Of a stretch of 24,524 nt of DNA, positions 15,040-22,369 are shown one piece after another; position 1 is the first letter of the stretch, and every line of letters begins with the position of its first letter. The notes below the pieces were generated by a model. The model did not search any database, was not told the origin of the DNA, and saw nothing but the letters and a program-made list of their open reading frames with translations. The stretch comes from Candidatus Omnitrophota bacterium (GTDB lineage: Bacteria > Omnitrophota > Koll11 > JAHIPI01), in contig JAQUMG010000007.1 of assembly GCA_028718265.1 (NCBI GenBank), forward strand, positions 1-24,524, in the 5' to 3' direction. A program made the position numbers and the translations under genes.

Positions 15040-15080
15040 TAAGAAAAATAGCCCTAGTCATTAAATTCTGACTAGGGCTT
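15040..15080 (-). terminator. Terminator after the tRNA-Lys transcript
   Basis: An 11-bp perfect stem (AGCCCTAGTCA with its complement, loop of eight) followed by ATTTTTCTT on the minus strand. It ends the rpsB-frr-tRNA direction and insulates the radical SAM promoter. Confidence 0.93.
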
Positions 15081-15186
15081 CTTATTTTACTTCGCGCACT
15101 GATAAGGTCCCTCAGCGCCTATGATGCTTCTGTTCGTCGCATCATTTAACGGCGCTTCAGGATCAAATTTTGCTTCGCAAAATTTG
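15081..15186 (-). other. Structured stretch between tRNA-Lys and its terminator
   Basis: Minus-strand RNA here would form a 10-bp stem with a three-base loop (15164-15186) that starts inside the encoded CCA. A longer stem follows (15114-15156: AGCGCC/GGCGCT outside, ATGATGC/GCATCAT inside). No ORF is present. It may be a trailer with processing signals, an uncharacterised small RNA, or a decayed repeat. Confidence 0.5.
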
Positions 15187-15260
15187 GTGAGCCGCGAAGG
15201 ACTTGAACCTTCCACACCCGCCTTAAAAGAGCGGTGCTCTGCCAGATGAGCTAGCGGCCC
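15185..15260 (-). tRNA. tRNA-Lys (anticodon UUU)
   Basis: A 76-base tRNA including the encoded CCA. The acceptor stem is GGGCCGC/GCGGCTC (one G-U), the D arm GCTC/GAGC, and the anticodon arm CCGCT-CTTTTAA-GGCGG with TTT at 34-36. The T arm is GAAGG-TTCAAGT-CCTTC, followed by discriminator A and CCA. All stems pair. It lies downstream of frr and may be cotranscribed with it. Confidence 0.97.
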
Positions 15261-15263
15261 ATA

Positions 15264-15331
15264 TTAGTCTATAGTCCATAGTCTATGGTCCGTAGTTCAC
15301 TATCGACTATTGACTATAGACCATCGACTAT
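15264..15331. repeat. Degenerate AGTC(T/C/G)AT repeat forming an imperfect palindrome
   Basis: Between frr and the tRNA the sequence consists of copies of a 7-base unit near AGTCTAT or AGTCCAT in the left half. The complementary unit (GACTATN, as in GACTATAGACCAT) fills the right half. The halves pair with few mismatches around GTTCAC. It is low-complexity, with no coding capacity. Confidence 0.7.
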
Positions 15332-15335
15332 TAAA

Positions 15336-15896
15336 TTAACCCGTTATTTCTTTTTCTTTAGTCTTGAAGAGTGTATCTATTTCTTTGGTGTATTTATCAG
15401 TAAGATTCTGTATATCTTTGTGGCCTTTGAATTTCTCGTCTTCGGTGATCTTCTTTTCTTTTTCGAGCTTGTCCACCATTTCAATGGCAGCGTGGCGCGC
15501 CGAACGGACTGAAACCTTACCGTCTTCGTCCATCTTTTTTACAAGCTTGATCAGTTCTTCGCGTCTTTCCAGTGTTAAAGGAGGAATGCTTAAGCGTATC
15601 ATCCTGCCGTCATTCGTAGGTGTTATTCCTATATCGGACTTCAGGATCGATTTTTCTATATCACCTATCGACTTCGGATCCCACGGCTGTATCAGTATTA
15701 GTTTCGCGTCGGGTGTCGATATGCCGGCAAGCTGTTTAAGGGGCACTTCCTGATCGTAATAATCCACTCTTATGCCTTCTACAAGTGCCGTCGAGGCATG
15801 CCCCGTCCTTATGGTACCGAACTCTCTTTTGGTCGCCTCAAGCGTCTTCTTCATCTTGGACTCTACGTCCTGCATTACTTCCCTTACCGTATTCAT
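15336..15896 (-). CDS. frr: Ribosome recycling factor
   Basis: This 186-residue protein of normal RRF length splits post-termination ribosomes together with EF-G. Visible family segments are the N-terminal helix (MKKTLEATKREFGTIRTG, with RTGHAS), the domain II stretch GIRVDYYDQEVPLKQLA, and PWDPKSIGDIEKSI. The C-terminal helix contains RSARHAAIE and KKITEDEKFKGHKDIQ. The ATG follows the pyrH stop by three bases, with AGAGGTG as ribosome site inside the end of pyrH. It is the last protein gene of the rpsB-tsf-pyrH-frr group. Confidence 0.97.
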   Translation of the reverse strand: MNTVREVMQDVESKMKKTLEATKREFGTIRTGHASTALVEGIRVDYYDQEVPLKQLAGISTPDAKLILIQPWDPKSIGDIEKSILKSDIGITPTNDGRMIRLSIPPLTLERREELIKLVKKMDEDGKVSVRSARHAAIEMVDKLEKEKKITEDEKFKGHKDIQNLTDKYTKEIDTLFKTKEKEITG

Positions 15897-15899
15897 AGA

Positions 15900-16616
15900 T
15901 CACCTCTTGACAACAGTGCCGATGTCTTCTCCCATTATGGCTCTTTTTATATTACCCTGTTTAAAAAGATCGAAGACGATTATCGGCAGATTATTATCCA
16001 TACAAAGGCTTATTGCTGCCGCATCCATTATTTTAAGGTTCTTTTTAAGAACATCTATATATCGTAATTTTTTAAATCTTTTTGCGTCTTTGAATTTTTT
16101 CGGGTCTTTCGAATATACGCCGTCGACTTTCGTCGCTTTCAATATAACTTCGGCACTGATCTCCATCGCCCTGAGTGCAGCCGTGGTATCGGTCGTGAAA
16201 TACGGATTGCCGGTGCCGGCCACAAAAACTACTATTCTTCCTTTTTCGAGATGCCTCATGGCCCGGCGCCTTATATACGGCTCCGCGACTTCATGCATCT
16301 CTATAGCCGACATTATACGGGCAAATGCACCCTGCTTCTCAAGCGCATCCTGAAGCGCCATGCCGTTGATGACTGTCGCCAGCATACCCATATAATCGGC
16401 AGTCGTCCGGTCAATGCCGTTACCGACGGCTGAGGCCCCTCTGAATATATTGCCGCCGCCTATTACAACGGCAATCTCAACTCCCAGTTTATGGACTTCC
16501 TTCACCTGTCTCGCTATGGAATCGGTCACGTCAAAATCTATGCCATAACCGGATTTCCCTTGCAGGGCTTCTCCGCTCAGCTTGAGGACTACTCGTTTAA
16601 ATGCAGGTTTTGTCAT
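15900..16616 (-). CDS. pyrH: UMP kinase
   Basis: This 238-residue amino-acid-kinase-fold enzyme phosphorylates UMP to UDP in pyrimidine synthesis. Motifs are KLSGEALQG at the N-terminus, the nucleotide loop [10 protein letters not shown], the segment [36 protein letters not shown], and [15 protein letters not shown]. It is full length and sits in the usual place between tsf and frr. Confidence 0.98.
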   Translation of the reverse strand: MTKPAFKRVVLKLSGEALQGKSGYGIDFDVTDSIARQVKEVHKLGVEIAVVIGGGNIFRGASAVGNGIDRTTADYMGMLATVINGMALQDALEKQGAFARIMSAIEMHEVAEPYIRRRAMRHLEKGRIVVFVAGTGNPYFTTDTTAALRAMEISAEVILKATKVDGVYSKDPKKFKDAKRFKKLRYIDVLKKNLKIMDAAAISLCMDNNLPIIVFDLFKQGNIKRAIMGEDIGTVVKR

Positions 16617-16642
16617 TTTAAAAGTAAATCCTGACAGTTAAT

Positions 16643-17233
16643 TTAAATTTCTTCGCCTACCTGGTATCGCGCGAATCTTCTGACAACGATATTTTCGCCT
16701 ATCTTGGCAACGTAAGAAACTATATATTCTTTGACGTTTATTTCGGGATTCTTTACAAAAGGCTGCTCGAGAAAACACGTGTCCTGGTAAAACTTCTCCA
16801 TCTTACCTTCCACTATCTTGTCCATTGCAGCCGCCGGCTTATTCTGCACCTGCGCCTTAAATATCTCTTTTTCCTTCGCCGCAACTTCAGGCGATACGTC
16901 TTCCCGCTTTATATACAGAGGATTTGAGGCCGCTATATGCATACACAGATCCTTGGATAATTCTTTGAAGTCCTTGCTTTTGGCGGCAAAATCAGTTTCA
17001 CAGCTGAGTTCCAGAAGTACGCCTATTTTCCCGCCGAGGTGTATATAGCTGTCGACTGCCCCTTCTTTTGCGGTTCTTGTTGAGTGCTTTACTGCTTTGG
17101 CCGCGCCTTTTTTCCTTAATATTTCGACTGCCTTTTCCATGTCGCCGGCTGCTTCGCGCAATGCTTCTTTGCACACCATCATGCCGACGCCTGTTTTTTC
17201 CCGTAATTTCTGAACTAATTTTGCATCTACCAT
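16643..17233 (-). CDS. tsf: Elongation factor Ts, short form
   Basis: This 196-residue nucleotide exchange factor acts on EF-Tu. The N-terminal UBA-like part has LREKTGVGMMVCKEAL (Val where the usual motif has Asp) and the core has ELSCETDFAAKSKDF, the TDF motif that enters EF-Tu. The protein is about 90 residues shorter than the E. coli form and similar in length to that of Thermus, with one core subdomain, so it may act as a dimer (family knowledge). It follows rpsB by five bases, and its ribosome site lies in the rpsB end. Confidence 0.96.
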   Translation of the reverse strand: MVDAKLVQKLREKTGVGMMVCKEALREAAGDMEKAVEILRKKGAAKAVKHSTRTAKEGAVDSYIHLGGKIGVLLELSCETDFAAKSKDFKELSKDLCMHIAASNPLYIKREDVSPEVAAKEKEIFKAQVQNKPAAAMDKIVEGKMEKFYQDTCFLEQPFVKNPEINVKEYIVSYVAKIGENIVVRRFARYQVGEEI

Positions 17234-17238
17234 TTTTG

Positions 17239-18141
17239 CTATTCCTTCTTTTTTACTGCTTTATGTTTTATCGTTTTCTCTTCCTCTATCTTCTCTTCTT
17301 TTCTGCCTTTCCTGAACCTCTGCTCGATGACTTCTGCGCTCTCCACCAGATCGTCTCCGCCGGCAGCTTTCTTTTCTGCTTGTTCCTGAGCCAGAGCTTC
17401 CTCTTCTTCTTTTGCCAAAGCCGCTTTTCCGGCAAGATATTCATTCTTGCCTTTGAGTATGCTTTCGGTGATCAACTCAGTCACAAGTTTTATCGACCTC
17501 AGTGCATCGTCGTTGCCCGGAATAACATAGTCGATCAGATTGGGATCGCAATTCGTATCAACTAACGCAACTATGGGAATCTTCAGTTTCCGTGCTTCCT
17601 TAACGGCTATTATTTCCTTACTCGGGTCTATTATAAAAATCGCGGCCGGAAGACGTTTCATGGCCCGAATACCCTCGAGGTTCTTCTTAAGCTTAACGTA
17701 CTCCTTATTGATCTGCGAAGCTTCTTTTTTGGAAATTTTGTCAAAAGAACCGTCCTGCTTCATCTTTTCGATGCTTTCGTAATGGGCTACACTTTTCCGG
17801 ACAGTCTCGAAATTCGTCAGGAGCCCTCCGAGCCATCGTTCGGTTACATAGAACATATCGCATTTTCCGGCGGCTTCCTTTGTAATACTCTGCGCCTGTT
17901 TTTTGGTTCCCACAAACAGGATGTTTCTGCCCTGCAATGCCAGGTTATAGACAAATTCGCATGCCTTTGCAAGATAGTCCACCGTCTTCTGCAGGTCGAT
18001 TATATAAATACCGTTTTTCTCGGTAAATATATATTCTTTCATTTTGGGATTCCATTTGTTCTTCTGGTGGCCGAAATGCACCCCTGATTCGAGTAATTGC
18101 TTTATCAATGTTTGGGTATTTGCTTCCAAATTCTCCTCCAT
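17239..18141 (-). CDS. rpsB: 30S ribosomal protein S2 with charged C-terminal extension
   Basis: This S2 protein has the motifs [52 protein letters not shown] and [13 protein letters not shown]. After about residue 225 there is a Lys/Glu/Ala-rich tail of about 70 residues not needed for the S2 fold. The listed ATG at 18141 has no ribosome site upstream. Codons 1-3 contain GGAGGAG, an almost perfect Shine-Dalgarno three bases before the in-frame TTG at 18129. The true start may be that TTG, giving 296 residues. Confidence 0.97.
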   Translation of the reverse strand: MEENLEANTQTLIKQLLESGVHFGHQKNKWNPKMKEYIFTEKNGIYIIDLQKTVDYLAKACEFVYNLALQGRNILFVGTKKQAQSITKEAAGKCDMFYVTERWLGGLLTNFETVRKSVAHYESIEKMKQDGSFDKISKKEASQINKEYVKLKKNLEGIRAMKRLPAAIFIIDPSKEIIAVKEARKLKIPIVALVDTNCDPNLIDYVIPGNDDALRSIKLVTELITESILKGKNEYLAGKAALAKEEEEALAQEQAEKKAAGGDDLVESAEVIEQRFRKGRKEEKIEEEKTIKHKAVKKKE

Positions 18142-18203
18142 TCATGCTGCTTTTATTGTTTTACGTTAAAAACTGACTTTTTGGCTTCGTCGAAAGTGCG
18201 TTT

Positions 18204-18231
18204 ATTATACCAAAATACCGTCTATTTGCAA
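18204..18231 (-). promoter_or_regulatory. Promoter of the rpsB-tsf-pyrH-frr cluster
   Basis: TTGCAA (18226-18231), 16 bases, TATAAT (18204-18209) on the minus strand, with a leader of about 60 bases before rpsB. Confidence 0.75.
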
Positions 18232-18240
18232 GTATTATTT

Positions 18241-18270
18241 TCCGCCAAAGGCGGATCAGCCTCTGGCTGA
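18241..18270. repeat. Two adjacent REP-like 15-base inverted repeats
   Basis: TCCGCC-AAA-GGCGGA (18241-18255) is followed without gap by TCAGCC-TCT-GGCTGA (18256-18270). Each is a perfect 6-bp stem with a three-base loop. They lie between msbA and the rpsB promoter, with no U-tract on either strand. Confidence 0.75.
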
Positions 18271-18310
18271 AATGTAAGTTGTTGGTTGAATTTATCCCGA
18301 GCGCCCGTCA

Positions 18311-20176
18311 TCAAGTATTAGCGGGTCCGCCTCTGGCGGAAAGCGAGGGATCTCTAAATTGCATATCGTAAAGCCGCTTATAAAGGCTGTTTTTGGCCAT
18401 AAGGTCATCATGCGTACCGTATTCTGCTATGTGCCCCTTATCAATAACAACGATCCGTGTAGCATTTTTTATCGTACTTAGCCTGTGGGCGATAACAAAT
18501 ACGGTCCTGCCCTTCATCAGCCGATCAATGGCGGCCTGAACAAGCGTCTCCGATTCGGTATCAAGCTGGGAAGTTGCCTCGTCAAGTATCAGGATAGGCG
18601 GATTCTTAAACACAGCCCGCGCTATGGACAGTCTCTGCTTTTCACCGCCGGAAAGCCTGAAACCGCGTTCCCCTATGATTGTGTCGTACCCGTCGGGCAT
18701 ATTCATTATGAAGTCATGGGCATTGGCTATCTTCGCGGCATTTATGATACTTTCTTTTCCGGCCTTAATATTGCCGTAGCTTATATTAGCTGCGACAGTA
18801 TCATTAAAAAGGATGGTTTCCTGCGTGACAATACCTATATTATCCATAAGAGATTTGAGCGTTACGTCTTTTATATCATACCCGTCTATTCGAATGGTGC
18901 CGCTGGACGGGTCGTAAAAACGTGGTATCAGGTTTACTATGGTGGTTTTCCCTGCGCCGCTCGGGCCGACAATGGCGAGGATATCGCCCCTCTTGACGTT
19001 AAGCGAGACTTCTTTCAGTATATCGTTATCGCCATAATCAAAACTCACCTTGTCAAAAACCACTTCTTTTTCAAAATGCGGCAATACCCCGGCGCCGCTG
19101 CGTTCTGTAATCCTCGGCTCTTCATCAAGGACCTCGAATATCCTTTTTCCGGCGGCAAGCGCTGTCTGCATTATGCCGTAAACCTTTGCCAGCCGCTTCA
19201 GCGGCCTCGCCAGGAGCATAATCGCCGCCGTGAATGCCGCGAAAGCGCCCGGCGAAAGAGAGCCTGCCAGGATTTCCTTCCCGGCCATAAGCCCGACTAC
19301 CATTATGCAGATGATCATCGCGAATTCTCCCAGCGGACTTATGACTTCCAGCCTTTTTACCGTCTTCATGCTCAGTTTATAGAATTGGTTGGTACTGTTT
19401 TTGAATTTTTGTATCTCATAAGGCTCCATGGAAAACGCCTTGACGATCTTTATCCCCGATATCGTTTCGTATAACGTAACATTTATGTCGCCCATTTTTT
19501 CCTGGCTCTGTCCGCTCAGTTTTTTCAGGCGTTTTGCCAGAAGTTTGACCGGATATAATATTGTCGGCACGAGGATAGCGCAGACACCGATGAGTGCCCA
19601 GGAAATATTGAAATAAAATTTAAGGGCCGCTATTACCACCAGTGCCATAAAGATCTGTATCGGCTGCTCGAGCAAATCCATGAGTCCGGTGGTAATGGAA
19701 TCGCGTATCAATGTCGCGTCGAATGTTATATGGGAAACCATTTTACCCGTCGGATTTCTGCTGTAAAAATCAAGCGATAGAGAAAGGAATTTTGAGTAGA
19801 TCGCGTTCTTAATGTCCCTGTCAACTCTCTCGCTCAGGTCGCGCATAAAATACGTCTTGAAAAACGAAAATACTTCCCTGAGAAGAAGGAAAAATGCCCC
19901 CACTCCTATAACCCAGAAAAGAAGCGTACTCCGGGCGTCCGGCGATCCGCCTGAGAGAACGTTGATTTTATTGACAAGTCCTACTATGAACGCGGGCGCA
20001 TATTTCTGCCCGGGCATGATTATCTCTTTGCCGGCAATAATACTATCCACAATCGGTATAATGGTCCCCAGCGAAGCCTTTTCGAACAAGCTGAAAAGGG
20101 CTATAAAAACAACGGCGATGCACAGGAGCCATATATGCGGTTTCAGAAATTTTAAGAGTCTTATGTAATCTTTCAT
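18311..20176 (-). CDS. msbA: ABC transporter, lipid A exporter type (MsbA-like)
   Basis: This 621-residue half-transporter has an N-terminal six-helix membrane domain (about 1-330) fused to an ATPase domain. The ATPase shows Walker A GPSGAGKTT at 404-412, signature LSGGEKQR at 508-515, Walker B PPILILDEATSQLD, and the H-loop IAHRLSTIKN. Such proteins work as homodimers. MsbA flips lipid A-core across the inner membrane, and the nearby lpxB and lpxI support this role over drug export. The C-terminal SARGGPANT is encoded partly by a REP-like repeat. No ribosome site precedes the ATG, and the predicted transcription start is only a few bases upstream, so the mRNA may be nearly leaderless. Confidence 0.88.
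   Translation of the reverse strand: MKDYIRLLKFLKPHIWLLCIAVVFIALFSLFEKASLGTIIPIVDSIIAGKEIIMPGQKYAPAFIVGLVNKINVLSGGSPDARSTLLFWVIGVGAFFLLLREVFSFFKTYFMRDLSERVDRDIKNAIYSKFLSLSLDFYSRNPTGKMVSHITFDATLIRDSITTGLMDLLEQPIQIFMALVVIAALKFYFNISWALIGVCAILVPTILYPVKLLAKRLKKLSGQSQEKMGDINVTLYETISGIKIVKAFSMEPYEIQKFKNSTNQFYKLSMKTVKRLEVISPLGEFAMIICIMVVGLMAGKEILAGSLSPGAFAAFTAAIMLLARPLKRLAKVYGIMQTALAAGKRIFEVLDEEPRITERSGAGVLPHFEKEVVFDKVSFDYGDNDILKEVSLNVKRGDILAIVGPSGAGKTTIVNLIPRFYDPSSGTIRIDGYDIKDVTLKSLMDNIGIVTQETILFNDTVAANISYGNIKAGKESIINAAKIANAHDFIMNMPDGYDTIIGERGFRLSGGEKQRLSIARAVFKNPPILILDEATSQLDTESETLVQAAIDRLMKGRTVFVIAHRLSTIKNATRIVVIDKGHIAEYGTHDDLMAKNSLYKRLYDMQFRDPSLSARGGPANT
18326..18340. repeat. REP-like inverted repeat inside the 3' end of msbA
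   Basis: TCCGCC-TCT-GGCGGA is the same unit as the pair 60 bases away. Here it is read as the codons for SARGG, five residues before the end of the flippase. Confidence 0.75.
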
Positions 20177-20185
20177 TGTCCGGGT

Positions 20186-20214
20186 ATTTTATCACATTTA
20201 TACCCTTTGAACAA
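20186..20214 (-). promoter_or_regulatory. Promoter of msbA
   Basis: TTGTTC (20209-20214), 17 bases, TAAAAT (20186-20191) on the minus strand, with the -10 ending nine bases before the ATG. Confidence 0.55.
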
Positions 20215-20225
20215 GGACTTTTTCC

Positions 20226-20254
20226 TTGCCTGCGAGGTACCTTAATGATATAAT
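20226..20254 (+). promoter_or_regulatory. Promoter of the Gfo/Idh-lpxB unit
   Basis: TTGCCT (20226-20231), 17 bases, TATAAT (20249-20254) on the plus strand. The ribosome site AGAGGTG (20281-20287) lies eight bases before the ATG at 20296. It diverges from the msbA promoter in a 119-base gap. Confidence 0.75.
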
Positions 20255-20295
20255 TTTATCAATTAAACCTTTAAAGATAAAGAGGTGACGTAAAA

Positions 20296-21222
20296 ATGAG
20301 CAAATTATATACCGCTGTTATAGGAACGGGCCATCTGGGATCAAGACACGCAAAGGTCTATTCCGGGCTGAAAAACGTAAATCTTGTAGGCGTATGCGAT
20401 ATCAATGAAGAAAGAGGCAGAAAAACAGCAAGAAAACACCGCACATCATATTACTCTGATTATCACGATTTGTTCGATAAGGTCCAGGCAGTCAGCATAG
20501 CGGTACCGACCTTTATGCATTACAAAATAGCCAAAGATTTTCTTAATAACGGCACGCATGTCCTGATAGAAAAACCTATCACAAAGACCCTGAAAGAGGC
20601 AGATGAACTGCTTGAAATCGCAAAGAAGAAAAATCTGATAATCCAGGTAGGACATGTCGAGCGGTTTAATTCCGCCGTCCGCGCGATCGAACCGTATATC
20701 AAAGAACCTAAATTCGTAGAATGCACAAGGTCAGGTCCTTTCGTAGCCCGCGCAGCGGATATAGGTGTCGTGCTAGACTTAATGATACACGATATAGACA
20801 TAATACTCGGCCTTATAAACAGTTCCGTCGAATCGATTGAGGCTGTCGGCGTAAAAATAGTATCGCAGCATGAGGACACAGCCAACGTCAGAATTACTTT
20901 TGCGAATAAAGCCGTGTGCGACCTGACGGCGAGCCGCGTCACCAAGAAAGCAACGCGCACCATAAAAATCTTCCAGGAGGATTCCTACATCTATCTTAAT
21001 TACCTGACACAGTCGGCGACACTATACAGCAAACATAAAGACATTATGAAACGAAAAAACATAGCGATTAAAAAAGAAGAACCCCTCAAAAAAGAACTAG
21101 AGTCGTTCGTTGATTGTGCCATTAACGAAAAAAGGCCCATTGTCTCCGGAGAAGAAGCGCGCAGAGCGCTTAAAGTAGCCATAGATATAACCGAAGAGAT
21201 AAAGGCAAAATTAAATGGGTAA
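20296..21222 (+). CDS. Gfo/Idh/MocA-family NAD(P)-dependent oxidoreductase
   Basis: This 308-residue protein has an N-terminal Rossmann domain with GTGHLGSRHAKVY at 10-22, the family motif EKP at 92-94 (VLIEKPITKT), GHVERFN at 119-125 and a later LDLMIHDIDI with the conserved HD. Members oxidise or reduce sugars and nucleotide sugars. Its stop overlaps the lpxB start by 8 bases, so the two are co-translated and a role in lipid A or LPS sugar chemistry is likely. One candidate is UDP-GlcNAc 3-dehydrogenase (GnnA type), which would need a GnnB aminotransferase not seen here. That is inference. The substrate is not readable from sequence. Confidence 0.88.
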   Translation: MSKLYTAVIGTGHLGSRHAKVYSGLKNVNLVGVCDINEERGRKTARKHRTSYYSDYHDLFDKVQAVSIAVPTFMHYKIAKDFLNNGTHVLIEKPITKTLKEADELLEIAKKKNLIIQVGHVERFNSAVRAIEPYIKEPKFVECTRSGPFVARAADIGVVLDLMIHDIDIILGLINSSVESIEAVGVKIVSQHEDTANVRITFANKAVCDLTASRVTKKATRTIKIFQEDSYIYLNYLTQSATLYSKHKDIMKRKNIAIKKEEPLKKELESFVDCAINEKRPIVSGEEARRALKVAIDITEEIKAKLNG

Positions 21223-22369
21223 AAAAATCTTTGTGTCCGCCGGAGAACCGTCGGGCGACCTCCATGCCTCAAGGCTCGTCAAAGAAATAAGAACGCTGGA
21301 TCCATCCATTGTATGCGCAGGTATGGGCGGCAGTAATATGGCGGCGGCCGGCGTCCGTTTATTTTATAGTACCGACAAGCTGGCCATCATGGGATTCTCC
21401 GACGTCCTGCGGCATCTTAAAAAAATAAAAGAGATGTTCGATACTTTTATCGCTGAAGTCGAAAAAGAAAAGCCCGACCTTGTAATACTCGTCGATTACC
21501 CCGGTTTTAACCTTCAGCTTGCAAAGGCGTTAAAGAAACACGGCGTCAGAGTGGCATACTATATAAGCCCTCAGCTGTGGGCGTGGGACAAGAACCGTAT
21601 ATATACGATTAAAAAATGCGTCGAGAAGATGATCGTATTTTTTCCGTTTGAAGGAGAATTGTACAGAAAATACGATGTCCCCGTAGAAGTAGCAGGTCAT
21701 CCGCTCTTAGATACCGCAAAATCTTCATCCGATCGGAAAACTATACGGGAAAAACTTCGTCTTGATACCGGCAAAAAGACTGTGATCCTTCTTCCCGGAT
21801 CGCGCGAACGGGAAGTAACGCTGCTTTTGCCGGTCATGGCAGCTGCGATATCTGAAATCTATAAAAAGCACAAGGATATCCAGATTATCGTCGTAAGATC
21901 CTCCAATTTACCGCCTGAACTTCTCCAGCAGTATCTGAAAACCGCGGAAATACCCTGCATAACGGTGGAAAATAAGGGTACTGAGATATATGACTATCTC
22001 TCCGTATCCGATCTGGCTATAGTCTGCTCAGGAACCGCAACGCTTGAATGCGCGCTGATGAACGTGCCGATGATCATTACGTACAAGGTATCAATGATAA
22101 ATGCTGCTATATTCAAAATTATTTCGAGAGTGCGCCATATAGGATTGGTGAACATTCTGGCAGGCAAGGAAATTTGTCCCGAATTGCTTCAGTTCGATGC
22201 AACTCCTGGCAGAATATCCGGCGAAGCAGAAAAAATACTTTTTGACCGCGGAAAAACCGAGGAAATAAAAAAGGAGCTTCTGAAGGTCCGGAAATCTCTC
22301 GGGGCAGAAGGCGCTTCCCGTCGGGCAGCTATAGCCGTAGTAAATCTCTTATCTCTAGAGAATAGGTAA
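21215..22369 (+). CDS. lpxB: Lipid-A-disaccharide synthase
   Basis: This 384-residue GT19 enzyme joins UDP-diacylglucosamine and lipid X to lipid A disaccharide 1-phosphate at the inner face of the membrane. Motifs are SAGEPSGDLHAS at the N-terminus, GMGGSNM, VDYPGFNLQLA, YYISPQLWAW, VAGHPLLD, LLPGSRERE and CSGTATLECAL near the C-terminal donor site. Full length. It overlaps the upstream oxidoreductase by 8 bases. Its last 15 bases overlap the end of the convergent second glnA, so no space exists for a separate terminator. Confidence 0.97.
   Translation: MGKKIFVSAGEPSGDLHASRLVKEIRTLDPSIVCAGMGGSNMAAAGVRLFYSTDKLAIMGFSDVLRHLKKIKEMFDTFIAEVEKEKPDLVILVDYPGFNLQLAKALKKHGVRVAYYISPQLWAWDKNRIYTIKKCVEKMIVFFPFEGELYRKYDVPVEVAGHPLLDTAKSSSDRKTIREKLRLDTGKKTVILLPGSREREVTLLLPVMAAAISEIYKKHKDIQIIVVRSSNLPPELLQQYLKTAEIPCITVENKGTEIYDYLSVSDLAIVCSGTATLECALMNVPMIITYKVSMINAAIFKIISRVRHIGLVNILAGKEICPELLQFDATPGRISGEAEKILFDRGKTEEIKKELLKVRKSLGAEGASRRAAIAVVNLLSLENR

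Noticed and set aside
15264..15331. CRISPR array
   Set aside because: The units are only about seven bases, degenerate, and have no unique spacers.
18485..19474. Plus-strand open frame of 329 codons opposite msbA
   Set aside because: It lies wholly antisense to a well-conserved ABC transporter gene, has no ribosome site or recognisable domain, and its composition is that of a complement of coding sequence.
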